Below the pieces are notes generated by a model. The model did no database searches. It saw only the letters and a program-made list of their open reading frames with translations, and was not told the DNA's origin. From positions 124,001-188,000 of the forward strand of contig CAMRHE010000653.1 of assembly GCA_947044405.1 (NCBI GenBank): a stretch of 64,000 nt of DNA, in the 5' to 3' direction. This DNA comes from Leptodactylus fallax (lineage: Eukaryota; Chordata; Amphibia; Anura; Leptodactylidae). The number at the start of each line of letters is the position of its first letter. The first letter of the stretch is position 1. Shown one piece after another: positions 43,560 to 54,489 of this stretch. Made by a program: the position numbers and the translations under genes.

Positions 43560-44035
43560 GACTGATAGGTAAGAAATCTATAGGATAATTGATTACTGGC
43601 CGCTCTGTATTTCTCTATAATGTACTATTTGGATCAGGGGCACAAGTGGTTAATGTTGACTAGTGGCCTGAAAAATAGGATAGAATTCAGGTATTGGTAA
43701 ACTGCATATGTCACCATCTATTCTAATACGCAGTGTCTTTAGACCATTCTCTGTAGAAAACATGGGGAATGAATGTCTAGTGTTTGGTGTTCAGCGTTGG
43801 GTAACCATGTGATGGGAGCTTTTCTGACTTACTATTGCCTCTTCCTCCTCTACCTTGATGTCTTAGTTTAACATATCAGCCTCCCACAGGACAATAATGT
43901 AGCCCAAGAGCACAGAATGTCCAGGAAGAGGTTACCCATGGTTAAGGCTTCTACTGGTAACGTCTCCCTATTAGTTGGTAGAGGAGTAAGGCCTGAAGTT
44001 TGTGGCCAGTGGATGGAGAGTTGGTACATTGAAGC
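43560..44035 (-). pseudogene. Kinase-unit flank with SBK1-like C-lobe fragment
   Basis: 43600-43740 repeats the unit flank (GGGGCACAAG, CACCATCTATTCTAATACG). At 43860-44030 the minus strand keeps CTNREPLPVEALTM-type C-lobe codons and a deletion at the DPSS site that removes the shared TGA position. It is cut off at GAGAGTTGGTACATTG, beyond which intron sequence follows, so the catalytic part of this copy is deleted. Confidence 0.55.
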
Positions 44036-44244
44036 TGATGTGGTTTTTGCAGCAGTAGATAAAACTTACTGTTATGACCATGTTGCATGAAACCTTGTTA
44101 TAGGACTCTCCTCCATAATTCATTTTTTTTTTTTTTTTTTTTTTTTGGTAGGGCTATGTAAGTGTCATGTCACCCTGTCACATTACAGATCTATTGCTAG
44201 CCTTTGATATGTCACAATAGAGTATATTGTATGTAGAACATATG

Positions 44245-44470
44245 ACGTAGACCTTTCTTAGCTGTGAATGGATAAGATCATTCATGGTGCCTGCCATTAC
44301 TAGCTCCTGTGTAATGGTATAGTTATCTGGAGTGTGTATAAAGATGGAAGATGTTCTGATGATACCAGGGTATTTAGAAAGGGAAACTGAGAAATTCAGC
44401 TCTGTAATAAACAAATTCAGCTCAGTCCTGTCCCTCAGTCCACCGATTAGGCAGCAGGTAGAGGGGCCGT
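44245..44470 (-). pseudogene. SBK1-like kinase exon 2 copy
   Basis: One open frame (44178-44531) reads RDRTELNLFITELNFSVSLS, KYPGIIRTSSIFIHTPDNYT and ITQELVMAGTMNDLIHSQL. These are helix C, beta-4/5 and the hinge, and match the SBK1 pattern of L..E...S..LS..P.II.......T...Y...QE....G...D.I. The beta-3 lysine segment is replaced upstream by unrelated sequence. It is one of the longest uninterrupted N-lobe pieces in the window. Confidence 0.75.
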
Positions 44471-44689
44471 TATCTAGAGCAGAGTAGGAAGCCCAGAAAG
44501 GATAGTATCGTCCTGAAGTCTGAGGCCCCATGTTGTAGAAATAAAAATATATTAAAAAAATAGGTTTTTTTTTAAAGGTGGTGCTCAGGCAAAAATGGAC
44601 TTTTTTTTTTTTTTTTTTTTTTTTTAACTTTGAAGTCAGCCGGGGGCATTAAAAAAAAAAAATAAACAAAAAAAATTCACTCACCTGTC

Positions 44690-45124
44690 ACTGATGCGCC
44701 GATGTCCTTCTGGCATGTCCTGGGTTCTTCTACTCCAGCAGCTTTTCCCGAGTCTTTTCTGGAGTTCTGCTGAGGCCAACTCCATAACCTTCTCTTCTCT
44801 CTCATATTGTCTCCTGCAGTTACTTGTTCCCAGGGGAAATATCCAGTCAAAGCAACAATGGTACTTTGTGCCCAGGTGTCCACACTAGGGCTTAGAGCAT
44901 GAGTGGTTTTGTCCCATAACTCTGGGAATATGAATAATATGGGATATAGATGATACCAGGCTCCCCGCACAGTCAATCCAAAGTCTCCCAGCTTGATATG
45001 GTGACAATCCCTGTCCATGATCAGCACATTGTCTGGCTTCAGGTCTCTGTGCACCAGTCCTCTTCCATGCATGTAGTCCTGAGCCCTGGATATTTGTACT
45101 GTGCTTCTCTTCAGGGTTTCCAAA
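44690..45124 (-). pseudogene. SBK1-like kinase exon 3, longest open kinase fragment
   Basis: A 148-codon frame starts at the exon 3 acceptor and contains [60 protein letters not shown] and [20 protein letters not shown] followed by [20 protein letters not shown] and the helix F DTW are all present, so the catalytic half is intact in sequence. It leaves kinase homology after AGDNM and runs into unrelated codons near 44800, so the C-lobe is missing. The true exon 1 and an intact exon 2 are not in frame with it. Confidence 0.82.
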
Positions 45125-45324
45125 CTGGCAGAAATCCAATTGGGATCATGAGAGAAAATAATATACTACCATATGTTATGTAACACTCTGCTTACCGTAG
45201 GGCTCATTGTATATTTCTAAATGTCATGTCACCCTATATCACATGTTAATCTTTAGATTATTGATATGTCACAATAAAGGAGTATATTGTATGTAGAACA
45301 TATATGATGTAGGCCTTTTTTTTT

Positions 45325-45440
45325 TATCTGGGCCTGGATAAGATCATACTTAGTGCCGGCCATTACTAGCTCCGGAGACATGATGTAGTAATCCAGAGTG
45401 TCTATAAAGATACGGTATACTCTGACTCCTCCTCCAAAGG
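45325..45440 (-). pseudogene. SBK1-like kinase exon 2 fragment
   Basis: The minus strand reads VYRIFIDTLDYYIMSPELVM followed by AGTKYDLIQAQIKK, i.e. the hinge end of exon 2. The donor is replaced by a T run (45316-45326), and everything 5' of the beta-4 region is missing. It lies 200 bp upstream of the exon 3 copy at 44690-45124. Confidence 0.65.
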
Positions 45441-45569
45441 TCACAAACACATATTGATGGGGTTTACATTTCTTTTCTAAATTCCCTTCATTTTAACAAT
45501 TAACCCTTCTGTCTTTGGAAGCTCGCTCTTGGCAATAAAATTGTTTAGGCAGTTGTGGAAAAAAATACT

Positions 45570-45735
45570 GCAAAGATCAGTCTGCAGTGCAGTTTATTTT
45601 GACCTTGTTCACACACCTGTCTTATTTTCTCCAAGCAAAACTTATCCATATGTTCCCGGGCCCAGGCTCTTGATATTGTAGCTCTGTAATGTCCTGAACC
45701 TCCACAGCTTGGATGATGGTTCTATTGTAGCTTTA
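45570..45735 (-). pseudogene. SBK1-like kinase exon 1 (glycine-rich loop)
   Basis: One minus-strand frame reads RTLQSYNIKSLGPGTYG, then a TAA, then VLLGENKTGV. This is the kinase glycine-rich loop GxGxxG; the TAA falls where SBK kinases have lysine (GTYGKV). An overlapping frame reads EVQDITELQYQEPGPG. The exon belongs to the unit with exon 2 at 45325 and exon 3 at 44690. Confidence 0.65.
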
Positions 45736-45799
45736 TAACTGTTGGATAGGCCATAAACAAGGACAAGATCACCAGACTCAACATAGACATAGATCCCTG

Positions 45800-47100
45800 G
45801 GTCATAGGAGAGCTGCATCATGGTGGCTCACATACTACCGTATACGGTGATCTGGAAGGCAGGGATGGTGATAAATCGTCCCTTCCAGCTTTATAGGAGC
45901 TCTGGTTTAGTTAGTTGACTTCCCAGTTCATGCAGCTGCTTAACACTGCAAGGACATACAGGTATGTCTTTGCAGATTAAGAAAGGGACCGGCCGGACGT
46001 GAATACTCTATGGGCCATCCAGAATTGGTTAAAAGGGGTTTTTCAGGGACAAAATGCTTTGCTTTCGCTTAAATCTCAATCTTCCTGTTGTCTTGTACTA
46101 CAACACCCATGATTCCTTGGGCTTCACTTGGAGTTGCAACTCGCTCTCCTCTCCGATTCCTTAGTCTGCCCACCCTCAGAAGCCATCATTAGACTCCTAG
46201 TTCTCACTCCATAACCTTCTCTTTAACATTGTAATCCCTTCCATAGATCATTAGTCACACTGAGAGAGCTTCAGGACACGACAACATTAGATGTGGGTTT
46301 ATTTCACATGCAGAATGTTTCACCTCCTATTGCAGGAACCTTTCTCAAGCAGTGTCGGTGCCCTATAGCAAACCCTTATAGCAAAGTTCCGGGATTAGCA
46401 ATTAATAGCTCAATTTACAACTCATGTGTACAAAATAGTGCAAGCTACAGAAGTGCATCAAGGTCAATGTGATAAATCATAGATTATATCATGTAATTGA
46501 TGAGAAACATATACAGTATATTATATTTTATGTAACCACTAGGAAACATTATATAACTAGTGCATGTGCAATGAATTCAACGACCTCTCATCATTCTGAG
46601 CAGTATTCACACCTGTAATAGCAAATCCCGAGGTCCTCATAGCAGCTTTGTTCTGTGCGAATATTCAAAATTGTTTGTTTTGTTTTTTTTTTTATGAAAT
46701 TGAAGAAATAAAAAATTTTGTTTTGGGCAAACTAAAATTTTTTTAATTCAACATCAAACAGGCTTCTAAAGTTTGTCCAGTTTTGGTGCGGGTGCAATAT
46801 ATCTGGGGTGATCTGGCTGTTTGGACCTCCAGGAGGTAACAAGTTCCTTGTTGTAGGATGCACATCACATATTTAAGGATGTCTGTTAGAAATTCTTGAG
46901 CTTGGGCTCATGTAAGGCTTTCATGCTTGCCTACCTTCGGAAAATTCAATACTGTCATGGTGCCCACCGGGGTCACCTGAAGCAGTTGCTTGTTTTACAA
47001 CAGTCTTTGCTCTTTCAATGTTCCTGTTATGAGCAGTAAGCTGTGCTCCAGCAATCATGGCATCCATATAAGAATGGATTAGTTTTGGTCTATACTAGAG
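45800..47100. repeat. Duplicated unit segment, copy 2
   Basis: This matches 21100-23520 (minus the foldback, hAT and solo LTR) and 55110-56210 plus 57950-58330. It thus supplies the empty sites for the 21337 foldback and the 22101 hAT. There is no coding potential beyond short ORFs. Confidence 0.7.
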
Positions 47101-48204
47101 ACACAAACTGAAAAATTTCATGTTGCCCAGTATGGCAAAAGATGTCTGAGGTCTCTAAGCAAGTTCTTGTAGTCAATAATTTCGACAAGCCTGTTTTATG
47201 GTCAGAATCTTTTATAAGCCATTTTGTGCTTTGTAAGGCTGCTTCCGTGAGCAGTGCATGTGAACAAGTTCTGTAATTGTCCTCAGAATCCCACTCGTGA
47301 ACGTGTGACGATACAAGATGGATTTCCACTGTATGATCAGTTCATCACCATCTTCTCCACATGTACATGCTGCCCACCACATGTGGTTTCCGTACGGCTT
47401 TATCCAATTCAACAAAAGTGCGCCACTTCTAGTTTTAGAAGCAGCCGGTACTTATTTAATGCCTTGGACAAATGTCACATCAAATGGAGTATTTTTTTCT
47501 CATAAGCTTTTGATTTGATACATGTCTGACTGTAGTAACATGAATGTCTACTCCTTGTATTAGGTATTCCACATTTGGTTTGAGCACAATCTTTCAAGTG
47601 CGACCAAAGCGAGTGGCTGATAAGTTCAACAGAAAATGAAGAATTTTTTTTTTTTTTTTTTTTTTGGAAGCCAACTAGTACAATGTGGTGTAGACTGACA
47701 TGGAATAAGTAAGCTGGTTTTTCAATGAGCAATTATAAATTTAGACATTTTTCATCCTTTACATGATTCTTTCAATAATTCTTCGTTGCTCCTCTGTTCC
47801 GTTATCCATATCACTGCTGGTGCTTAAGCTTTGCTCAGCTTATTCTTCACACTGTGACAGATGGAATAACCTGTCATTTGGGTAAACGGTTGCAAAAATT
47901 TCTTGTAAGTTTTCACTTTTCTACATCGTTGAGTCTGTAACGCGTCATCCCCATGTATAGGGGATAATGGCAGTTCATGCTGTGACTGGGATGGAGTCAT
48001 AATCTAATCCTGCTCCATAACATGAGACGTTGCCATATAACTGGACATTCTCCTGCCCTTGCAGTTCATGATGTATCTCCAATTCACCTGGAGCCAAATA
48101 GTGATGGGGTTCATCTGATTCTGGAATGGGAATTACCAATTCTACAAACTGTGTGGGAAGTTTCTGCTGGTGGTGTCACCAGACCTTTTCCTAGGTGAAC
48201 AATC
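47040..48204 (-). mobile_element. Kolobok-like DNA transposon remnant, copy A4 (3' part)
   Basis: The minus strand has MLNWIKPYGNHMWWAACTCG and EDGDELIIQWKSILY (47300-47415), then an EWDSEDNYRTCSHALLTE frame. A T run (47645-47665) replaces about 600 bp present in copy A3. The upstream region with PHHYLAPGELEIHHE-type codons lies near 48060-48110. The copy is split by Tc1 B2 at 48207 and continues at 49642-50120. Confidence 0.6.
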
Positions 48205-48206
48205 TA

Positions 48207-49641
48207 CAGTGGGTATGGAAAGTATTCAGACCCCTTTCAAGTTTTCACTCTTTCATTGCAGCCATTTGCTATAAGCAAAAAAAGTTCACTTCATTTCTCA
48301 TTAATGTACACTCAGCTCCCCATCTTGACAGGAAAAAAAACAATTGTAGATATTTTTGCAAATTTATTAAAAAGAAACTGAAATATCACATGGTCAGAAG
48401 TATTCAGACAATGAGTATTGAGTAGAAGCCGCTTCCTTTTGAGCTAGTCCAGCCATGAGTCATCTTGGGAATGATGCAACAAGTTTTTCACATCTGGATT
48501 TGGGGATCCTCTGCCATTTTTCCTTGCAGATCCTCTCCAGTTCCGTCAGGTTGGATGGTGGATGTTGGTGGACAGCCATTTTCAGTCTCTCAAGAGATGC
48601 TAAATTGGGTTCAGGTCAGGGCTCTGGCTGGTCCAGTCAAGAATGGTCAGAGTTGTTCCAAAGCCACTCCTTTGTTTTAGCTGTGTGCTTAGGGTCATTG
48701 TCTTGTTGGAAGGTGAACCTTCAACCCAGTCTGAGGTCCAGAGCACTCTGGAAGAGGTTTTCCTCCAGGATATCTCTGCACTTGGCCGCATTCATCTTTC
48801 CTTCAATTGCAACCAGTCGTCCTGTCCCTGCAGCTGAAAAACACCCCCATAGCATGATGCTGCCACTACCATGTTTCACTGTTGGGATTGTATTGGGCAG
48901 GTGATGAGCAGTGCCTGGTTTTCTCCACACATACCGCTTAGAATTAACACCAAAAAGTTCAATCTTCATCTCATCAGACCAGAGAATCTTATTTCTCAGT
49001 CTGGGAGTCCTTCGTGTGTTTTTTTGGCAAACTCTATACAGGCTTTCATATGCACTGAGAGACTTCCTTCGGGCCACTCTGCCATAAAGCCCCGACTGGT
49101 GAAATCTTCTCAATCTCCCTACTGCATCTCTGGAGCTCAGCCACAGTGATCTTTGGGTTCTTTACGTCTCTCACGAAGGCTTTTCTCCCACAATTGCTCA
49201 GTTTTGCATGACGGTCAGGTCTAGGAAGAGTTCTGGTCGTCCCAAACTTCTTCCATTTAAGGATTATGGAGGCCACTGTGCTCTTATGAACCTTGAGTGC
49301 TGCAGAAATTCTTCTGTAACCTTGGCCAGATCTGTACCTTGCCACAATTGTCTGAGCTCCTTGGGCAGTTCCTTTGACCTCATGATTCTAATTTTGCTTT
49401 GACATGCGTTGTGAGCTGTGAGGTCTTATATAGACAGGTGTGCCTTTCCTAATCATCCAATCAGTTTAAACACAGCTGGACTCCATTGAAGGAGTAGAAC
49501 CATCTCAAGGAGGATCAGAAGGAAATGGACAGCTTGTGAGTTAAATGAGTGTCACAGCAAAGAGTCTGAATACTTATGACCATGTGATATTTCAGTTTTT
49601 TTAATTTACAAAAATATATATTGTCTGTCAAGATTAGATGG
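48207..49641 (-). mobile_element. Tc1-like transposon, copy B2, near full length
   Basis: The left end is TA then CAGTGGGTATGGAAAG. Minus-strand frames give the helix-turn-helix (YRSGQGYRRISAALKVHKST, 49280-49345), [19 protein letters not shown] (49000), [16 protein letters not shown] and DWTSQSPDLNPI, with TAG in place of the catalytic glutamate codon as in copy B1. A 1-bp deletion follows at LLRDLKM. The right end lacks the outermost roughly 130 bp of the inverted repeat. The insertion site sequence is identical in copy B1. Confidence 0.88.
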
Positions 49642-50120
49642 TGCGGCTGGCATTACACCAGCAACAAAACTGTAATATGAAAGTGATGTGGATGTTGCAG
49701 TAAAAGTTGAACACTTGGAGTAGAGACCGTGTTGGTTGGTACAGTTTGTCATACCAGGAATGGCGGTTACACTGGTTTCTGGAGAGGAAGACTCTCCTGA
49801 TGAGAACTGACTGGTAGATGGGACTGCAGGTGACCGTACACTCTGGTCTGGCAAGGTGAATTTATTTGTAAAAAGTAACTATTACAGTCTGTGAATCCTT
49901 CAACTTCATCGTATGAATAGGAATCACTTGTAAAATGCAAGAACATATGTGGTATCCATAAAGCTTTCCAGCAAACTCCTTTTCCACCATCTGATCTAGG
50001 TTGTCTTTGTATTGGCCCATTTGAGCCATAACAGTTCTCTGACTGCTTAGGAAAAGCATGCAGGCCAATATGGACCATACAACATGACTTTCTGGATAAC
50101 TGTTATAAAATTTTTCATAC
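49642..50120 (-). mobile_element. Kolobok-like copy A4, 5' portion
   Basis: It resumes with GCTGGCATTACACCAGCAAC and matches copy A3 at 28390-29100. The minus strand has MVEKEFAGKLYGYHICSCIL and RVYGHLQSHLPVSSHQESLP in different frames. At 49694 it shows the uninserted GCAGTAAAAGTTGAACAC, equivalent to the target site of the Penelope palindrome. Confidence 0.55.
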
Positions 50121-50130
50121 AATATTTAGA

Positions 50131-50640
50131 TCACTTTACATAAAAATAAGTCCATAACTCTGGGGATATGAATAATATGGGATATAGATGATACCAGGCT
50201 CCCCGCACAGTCAATCCAAAGTCTCCCAGCTTGATATGGTGGCAATCCCTGTCCATGATCAGCACATTGTCTGGCTTCAGGTCTCTGTGCACCAGTCCTC
50301 TTCCATGCATGTAGTCAATCAGCAAATGGTTGTAGAAATCGTCCTCTATTAATCCTGTCCCTTTGTCTGCTTTGAGGACTGTCTTAGCAAAAACAAACTT
50401 GGAATCTGTAGTCGGGGTCCTATATACTAAATTGCCCCTTAATTGTTTGTTTAATTTATTCCAAATACATAGATGTGTCCAGGACGATGACTGCACCACC
50501 TTTGTCAGCCAGCTTGGTCACCATCATGGACCAACTCCTGCAACGTAGAAAATTCATCAGCCTTTAAATTAGGACATGTCAACCCCCAATACTCTTAGAT
50601 CTCACTATGTGATATGAACCAGTATTTCAATTTTGTTAAG
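50131..50640 (-). pseudogene. Chimera of SBK1-like catalytic exon and Penelope fragment
   Basis: One 122-codon frame (50131-50499) starts with Penelope-like [20 protein letters not shown] and [18 protein letters not shown] and, at about 50315, passes without a stop into [40 protein letters not shown] and FISPELW. Penelope-like codons continue upstream to about 50620 (KADEFSTLQELV). The kinase part is nearly identical to 44900-45080, so it is a recent copy. The sharp join suggests a recombination or template-switch event. A functional fusion protein is unlikely. Confidence 0.7.
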
Positions 50641-51690
50641 AAAAACAAAAAAAAATCTCTCCAGTTGGAACCATCTTGGTGCCGAAGTGGGACAAAAGGA
50701 TGATCCCTTTGGTAAATATAACTTCAAATGTCTGTTTTGTCACTAACTGGTCAGAACCCTCTTGTGATTGCTGGTCCGTGAGGTTAGTCCTGGTCCTGAG
50801 ACCTGTCTTCTGGCCTATTTCCAGTGTCTCCTTCCTCCTCGGCTGTCATGGCTCTGTCCAGTCCCTATATGGCCTAAATATATATTTTATAATTTTAAGT
50901 GGTGTAAAAATAAACTGTTTGCGCTGCTAGAATGTGGTGTGGGGGCGGGCGGCTCAACTATGACTGGATGGGCGTTATTTCGGATGACACGACTGTGCTT
51001 TGGCAATGAAGTTCACTCCCCCTTGTGCTTCGTGAGGATTACTTACATACCCCTAAACTGTTTTATGGTCATCCTGTTGCCTAATCTACATATCAAAGGT
51101 ATGCTTGGACTGGTCTTTGCAGTGGGTACATTGCTATAGCAGTCTTTTAGCTTGGCTGGTGTAGGTGATAGACTTCAAGGGAGTCTTTCGGAGGTACAGA
51201 ATTAAAAAATGAATGAGCCTAAAACAAATCTTGTAGAGAAGTGCCAAGTAGCATATCCTTGAGTGTTACAGGATATTGGGATTTGTTTCCCAAATGCCTC
51301 AAAGTTCTGTCTAGTATCCCATTGTAATGATCTTAGTTATCAGATCTGGAGTCCAATTGGTGAGGCTAACAGTACAGTACTTTAGTAGGAGATGCAGAAA
51401 TAGTACCTCAGGAGTAGAGGTAACAGTGGTCAGACATTTGCAGAGTTTGGTACACAGGAGCAATAGAGTAATGGTGGGGATCAGGGCAAACAGGAAGCAG
51501 ATAGCCAGAATAATCAGGCACAGGATGGAGTAAGCTGTGGGTTTATATAGGGACAGCTACCCTGTGATTGGTCACAGAGCATGTGAGATCCATAAGCTAA
51601 TCACTTCAATAGAAAGGACCAGGCTCAACAAAGAACAAACGGGATTCTACAATGGCATAATGGTCAAGGCTGCAGAACATGGCCAGGAAG
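50641..51690. other. Spacer without recognisable gene
   Basis: ORFs of 84 and 123 codons on the plus strand (50676-51139) overlap in different frames and show no motif. GGTGTGGGGGCGGGCGGCTC lies at 50936-50955. The rest resembles unit flank without clear repeat ends. Confidence 0.35.
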
Positions 51691-52075
51691 TCAAGAGTTA
51701 AAGACCCAGCGAGCTCAGTTCCTGACACCCATACAAAGAAGTCTTACCAGGATGCCCTAGTGAAGATCTTTGACATATTCCTAAGCCAAGTAAAGCTCCG
51801 GAGACCATGTACTGTATGTTCTGACATCCACTTACACCACCCTTCAAGCATCTCCTGGGGCTCTTGTAGGTGATCAGAACTTTCTCTAGTCTTTCCAAAT
51901 TGCCACTTTATGGCAATAAAACAGAACTGAGCAGGGAGACTTCTCATCTGTGCAGTCATTGAACAGGTCCAAACCTGCCTAGTAAATTCACTTATCCATG
52001 ATCCTGTAAAAAGTCAAGGGCAAAGAGTGTATTTACATCCATAGTAAAAGTACATGGTCAGTTCAAGGTGAATAT
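51690..52075. repeat. Unit flank, paralogous to 62215-62565
   Basis: Shared text includes AAGAAGTCTTACCAGGATG (AAGAAATCTTACTAGGATG in the other copy), CACCCTTCAAGCATCTC and AGTAAAAGTACATGG. It marks the far (5') side of two kinase units. There is no coding content. Confidence 0.65.
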
Positions 52076-52439
52076 TTGACAATGTACCGGAGTTAGCTTT
52101 TATGAAGTCATACAAACAGCTGGCACAATGTCCATTATTTACCATTATAATAAAGCACTGTGAATTATAATGGAAATGTCAAAATGTTGGGCCGAGGCGT
52201 GCACATTCCACTCTGCCCACAGTCACATAGTAGCATGCAAGGCACAGAACAGGGGTTGTAAGAAAGGGCCTTGTGCAAACATGTGAGCTGCATTATAATC
52301 TGTGCTAGAAAACTGGTGTAGAGGAATTGACGGATGATGGGGATAAAACAGCATGCATCCTGAATGGCGTTGGGAATACATCGATCAGTGGTATCCATTA
52401 CAGTAAGGCATTCAATGTCTCATTTCTCTACCACAATGA

Positions 52440-53634
52440 TTAGAGATGAGCGAATTTTTTAACTTGATTCGACGAATTCTCCAAAATTTCCAAAACAATT
52501 CAATGTGCTCCAAATTAATTTGCGGCGAATCATTTTAACCCCTTCCCAACATCTGCCATAATAGTAAGGCACTGCCAGGAAGGACTTCCCACAAACCATG
52601 GCGGAAGCGTGGTGTGCACACTGAGCTCCGATCACGGGTATGAACCATCTCAGGGGTTATTATATATTGGGGTCCCAATCGGCACCCCATGACTTCAGGG
52701 TGTGCCGCTACTGCTATTCAGGGTCTGACCAGTGATCCAGGTCTGTCCCGTTGCTGTCCCTCAGCATACCTGGTTGATCCTGCCTTGAATGGAGACACAG
52801 CCTATACGTCTGCACAGGCTGACAGTCTCCTATACACTGCAAAACACGTGTATTGCAGCGTCTACCTATTGAATCAGTGATTAGAATATCTCTACTTCAA
52901 TTCCCTATGGGGACAAAGAAAAAAAAAATATACCCCACCCCACCCCTAGAGCTAGTGCTATTATACTCTGGGGTTTCCTCAGACTCCAGAGTATAATAAT
53001 CATAGGCCCAGGGGAAGTGATAAAAATAACAAACACTTATACTCTTAACCTCACCTCTCCTGGGAAGCTGTCTGAGCCTCCTCTTCCTTGTGACTGAAGT
53101 CCTGCTCCCCAGACGTCACTGCTGGGGCCTGTGATTGGGCCTCAGCTGTTACGTGGCGCGTGCTGGCGTAATGACGTCGTCATGGCCCCACATGACCACT
53201 GAGGCCCAATCACAGGCCCCAGCAGTGACTCCTGTGGAGCAGGTCTTCAGTCACAAAGAGGAGGAGCGAGGAGGACGCTCAGACAGATTCCCAGGAGAGG
53301 TGAGGTTAAGGGGAGTATAAATGTGAAGCCTGGGGCGCAGGACCTGTCACTGACTCCAGAGTTAATGCTGTGCCCAGGACAGGTGAGTAGCATACATGCA
53401 TACACGCACACATATACATACACACACATATATATATGACAGGTAGCATGGTGGAGCTCCTTGGATGCCGTGGTCATGTTTGACCGTGGCATCCATGTGG
53501 TTAAAACCCTGATCAGAGCTGTGTGATTCGATACATCGAAATGTGATGAAATCCAGAATCCAATCGATGCGAATCGAGGATTTCCTGAAATTTGGATCAA
53601 ATTCCACTTCGTCAGCATCAATTCGCTTATCTAA
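52440..53634. mobile_element. Non-autonomous DNA transposon with long internal inverted repeat
   Basis: Ends TTAGAGATGAGCGAAT and, reverse-complemented, TTAGATAAGCGAATTGATG form an imperfect terminal inverted repeat, of a type common in amphibian genomes and reminiscent of Harbinger-like elements. Inside are a hairpin at 52961-52996 (TTATACTCTGG stem) and a long inverted repeat at 53044-53310. A CA/TA-rich tract lies at 53398-53438. No transposase is present. Superfamily assignment is tentative. Confidence 0.6.
53044..53310. repeat. Long inverted repeat, arms about 100 bp
   Basis: The left arm (53044-53145) begins CTTAACCTCACCTCTCCTGG and the right arm (53199-53310) ends with its complement. 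The arms share GGGGCCTGTGATTGGGCCTC, with a few mismatches and one small indel. The 53-bp spacer contains TGACGTCGTCA. A transcript of it would fold into a long hairpin. Confidence 0.85.
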
Positions 53635-53959
53635 CATTGATTCCCCCCTGATTCTCCTTCACAGGCAATGACTTAACTTTTGGAATTTCTCTTCGATCTG
53701 ATCTTTGAATAATAATCTCAGATCTTCTGTACTTTCCATGGGGCAGAAAGGATGTCAAAGATGGTTCACTACAAGGATTCCTGGACTTAGGATCTTTGGA
53801 GATTAGAACATGAAATAAATCTTGAGTTATAAAATTTTTTTTTTTTAATCGATCAAGGTTTTTGAGTTGGAACATTGCTCTAAAAACCTTATGCCAGTAG
53901 ATACATTTTTGGAATACTTCATCCTCCTATTGCTCTTTCATAGGAAAGATCCAGTGAAC

Positions 53960-54240
53960 GCAACATAGTGCACCAAAGGTCCATAGCTCAACACTAGGAT
54001 GAGCTATGTGAACTGAAATGAAACCTTAGCCTTTGGAACCACGAAGGGTATAATGGGTGACATTGACTTTGGCCTAACATGGCCATCAAGTACCCTGATC
54101 CCATCAATGTGATGGTGTTCCTTATCCATTAGAAAGACATTTTCTGTCTGGTTTCAGGGCTCCATTCACCAGTGCTTTACTGTACCTGTGTTCTAGAGTA
54201 TTGCACAATGCTTCACAATCTCAAAGAATTCCATCCTAGC
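53960..54240 (-). pseudogene. Divergent SBK-family kinase remnant
   Basis: On the minus strand VKHCAIL and, after frame changes, KHW*MEP, NVFLMDKEHHHID correspond to HCAIQL, LVHGDLQPEK and LLLMDKECHHVK of the divergent copy at 7.1 kb. It is heavily frameshifted with loss of the DFG region. It confirms that the two kinase types were duplicated together. Confidence 0.55.
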
Positions 54241-54489
54241 AGAGACCATTAAAATGTGATTTAGCTTAACTACAATGTCTAGGAATTTAGCAAATCAGTC
54301 TAGGATAGTGATCTCTACCCTTGTGGTTCACCAACTTTTGGGAAACTACTACAACATGCCCTGGCAGACAGATGCTAGAATGCTCCAAAATGGAAACCAT
54401 TGATTTAGAAATCAAGATGCTAACACTGTTATAAATTGGCGGACATAATATTTTAGCTTGGGTACAGGCTCCTGGATCCAGCTTCACTA

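Noticed and set aside
44690..45124. Functional kinase gene
   Set aside because: The frame lacks the C-lobe, and no intact exon 1 or exon 2 is in phase with it; the nearest exon 1 has a stop in the glycine loop.
48455..48904. 149-codon plus-strand ORF
   Set aside because: It is the antisense shadow of Tc1 copy B2; the minus strand has the transposase motifs WSDE and SPDLNPI.
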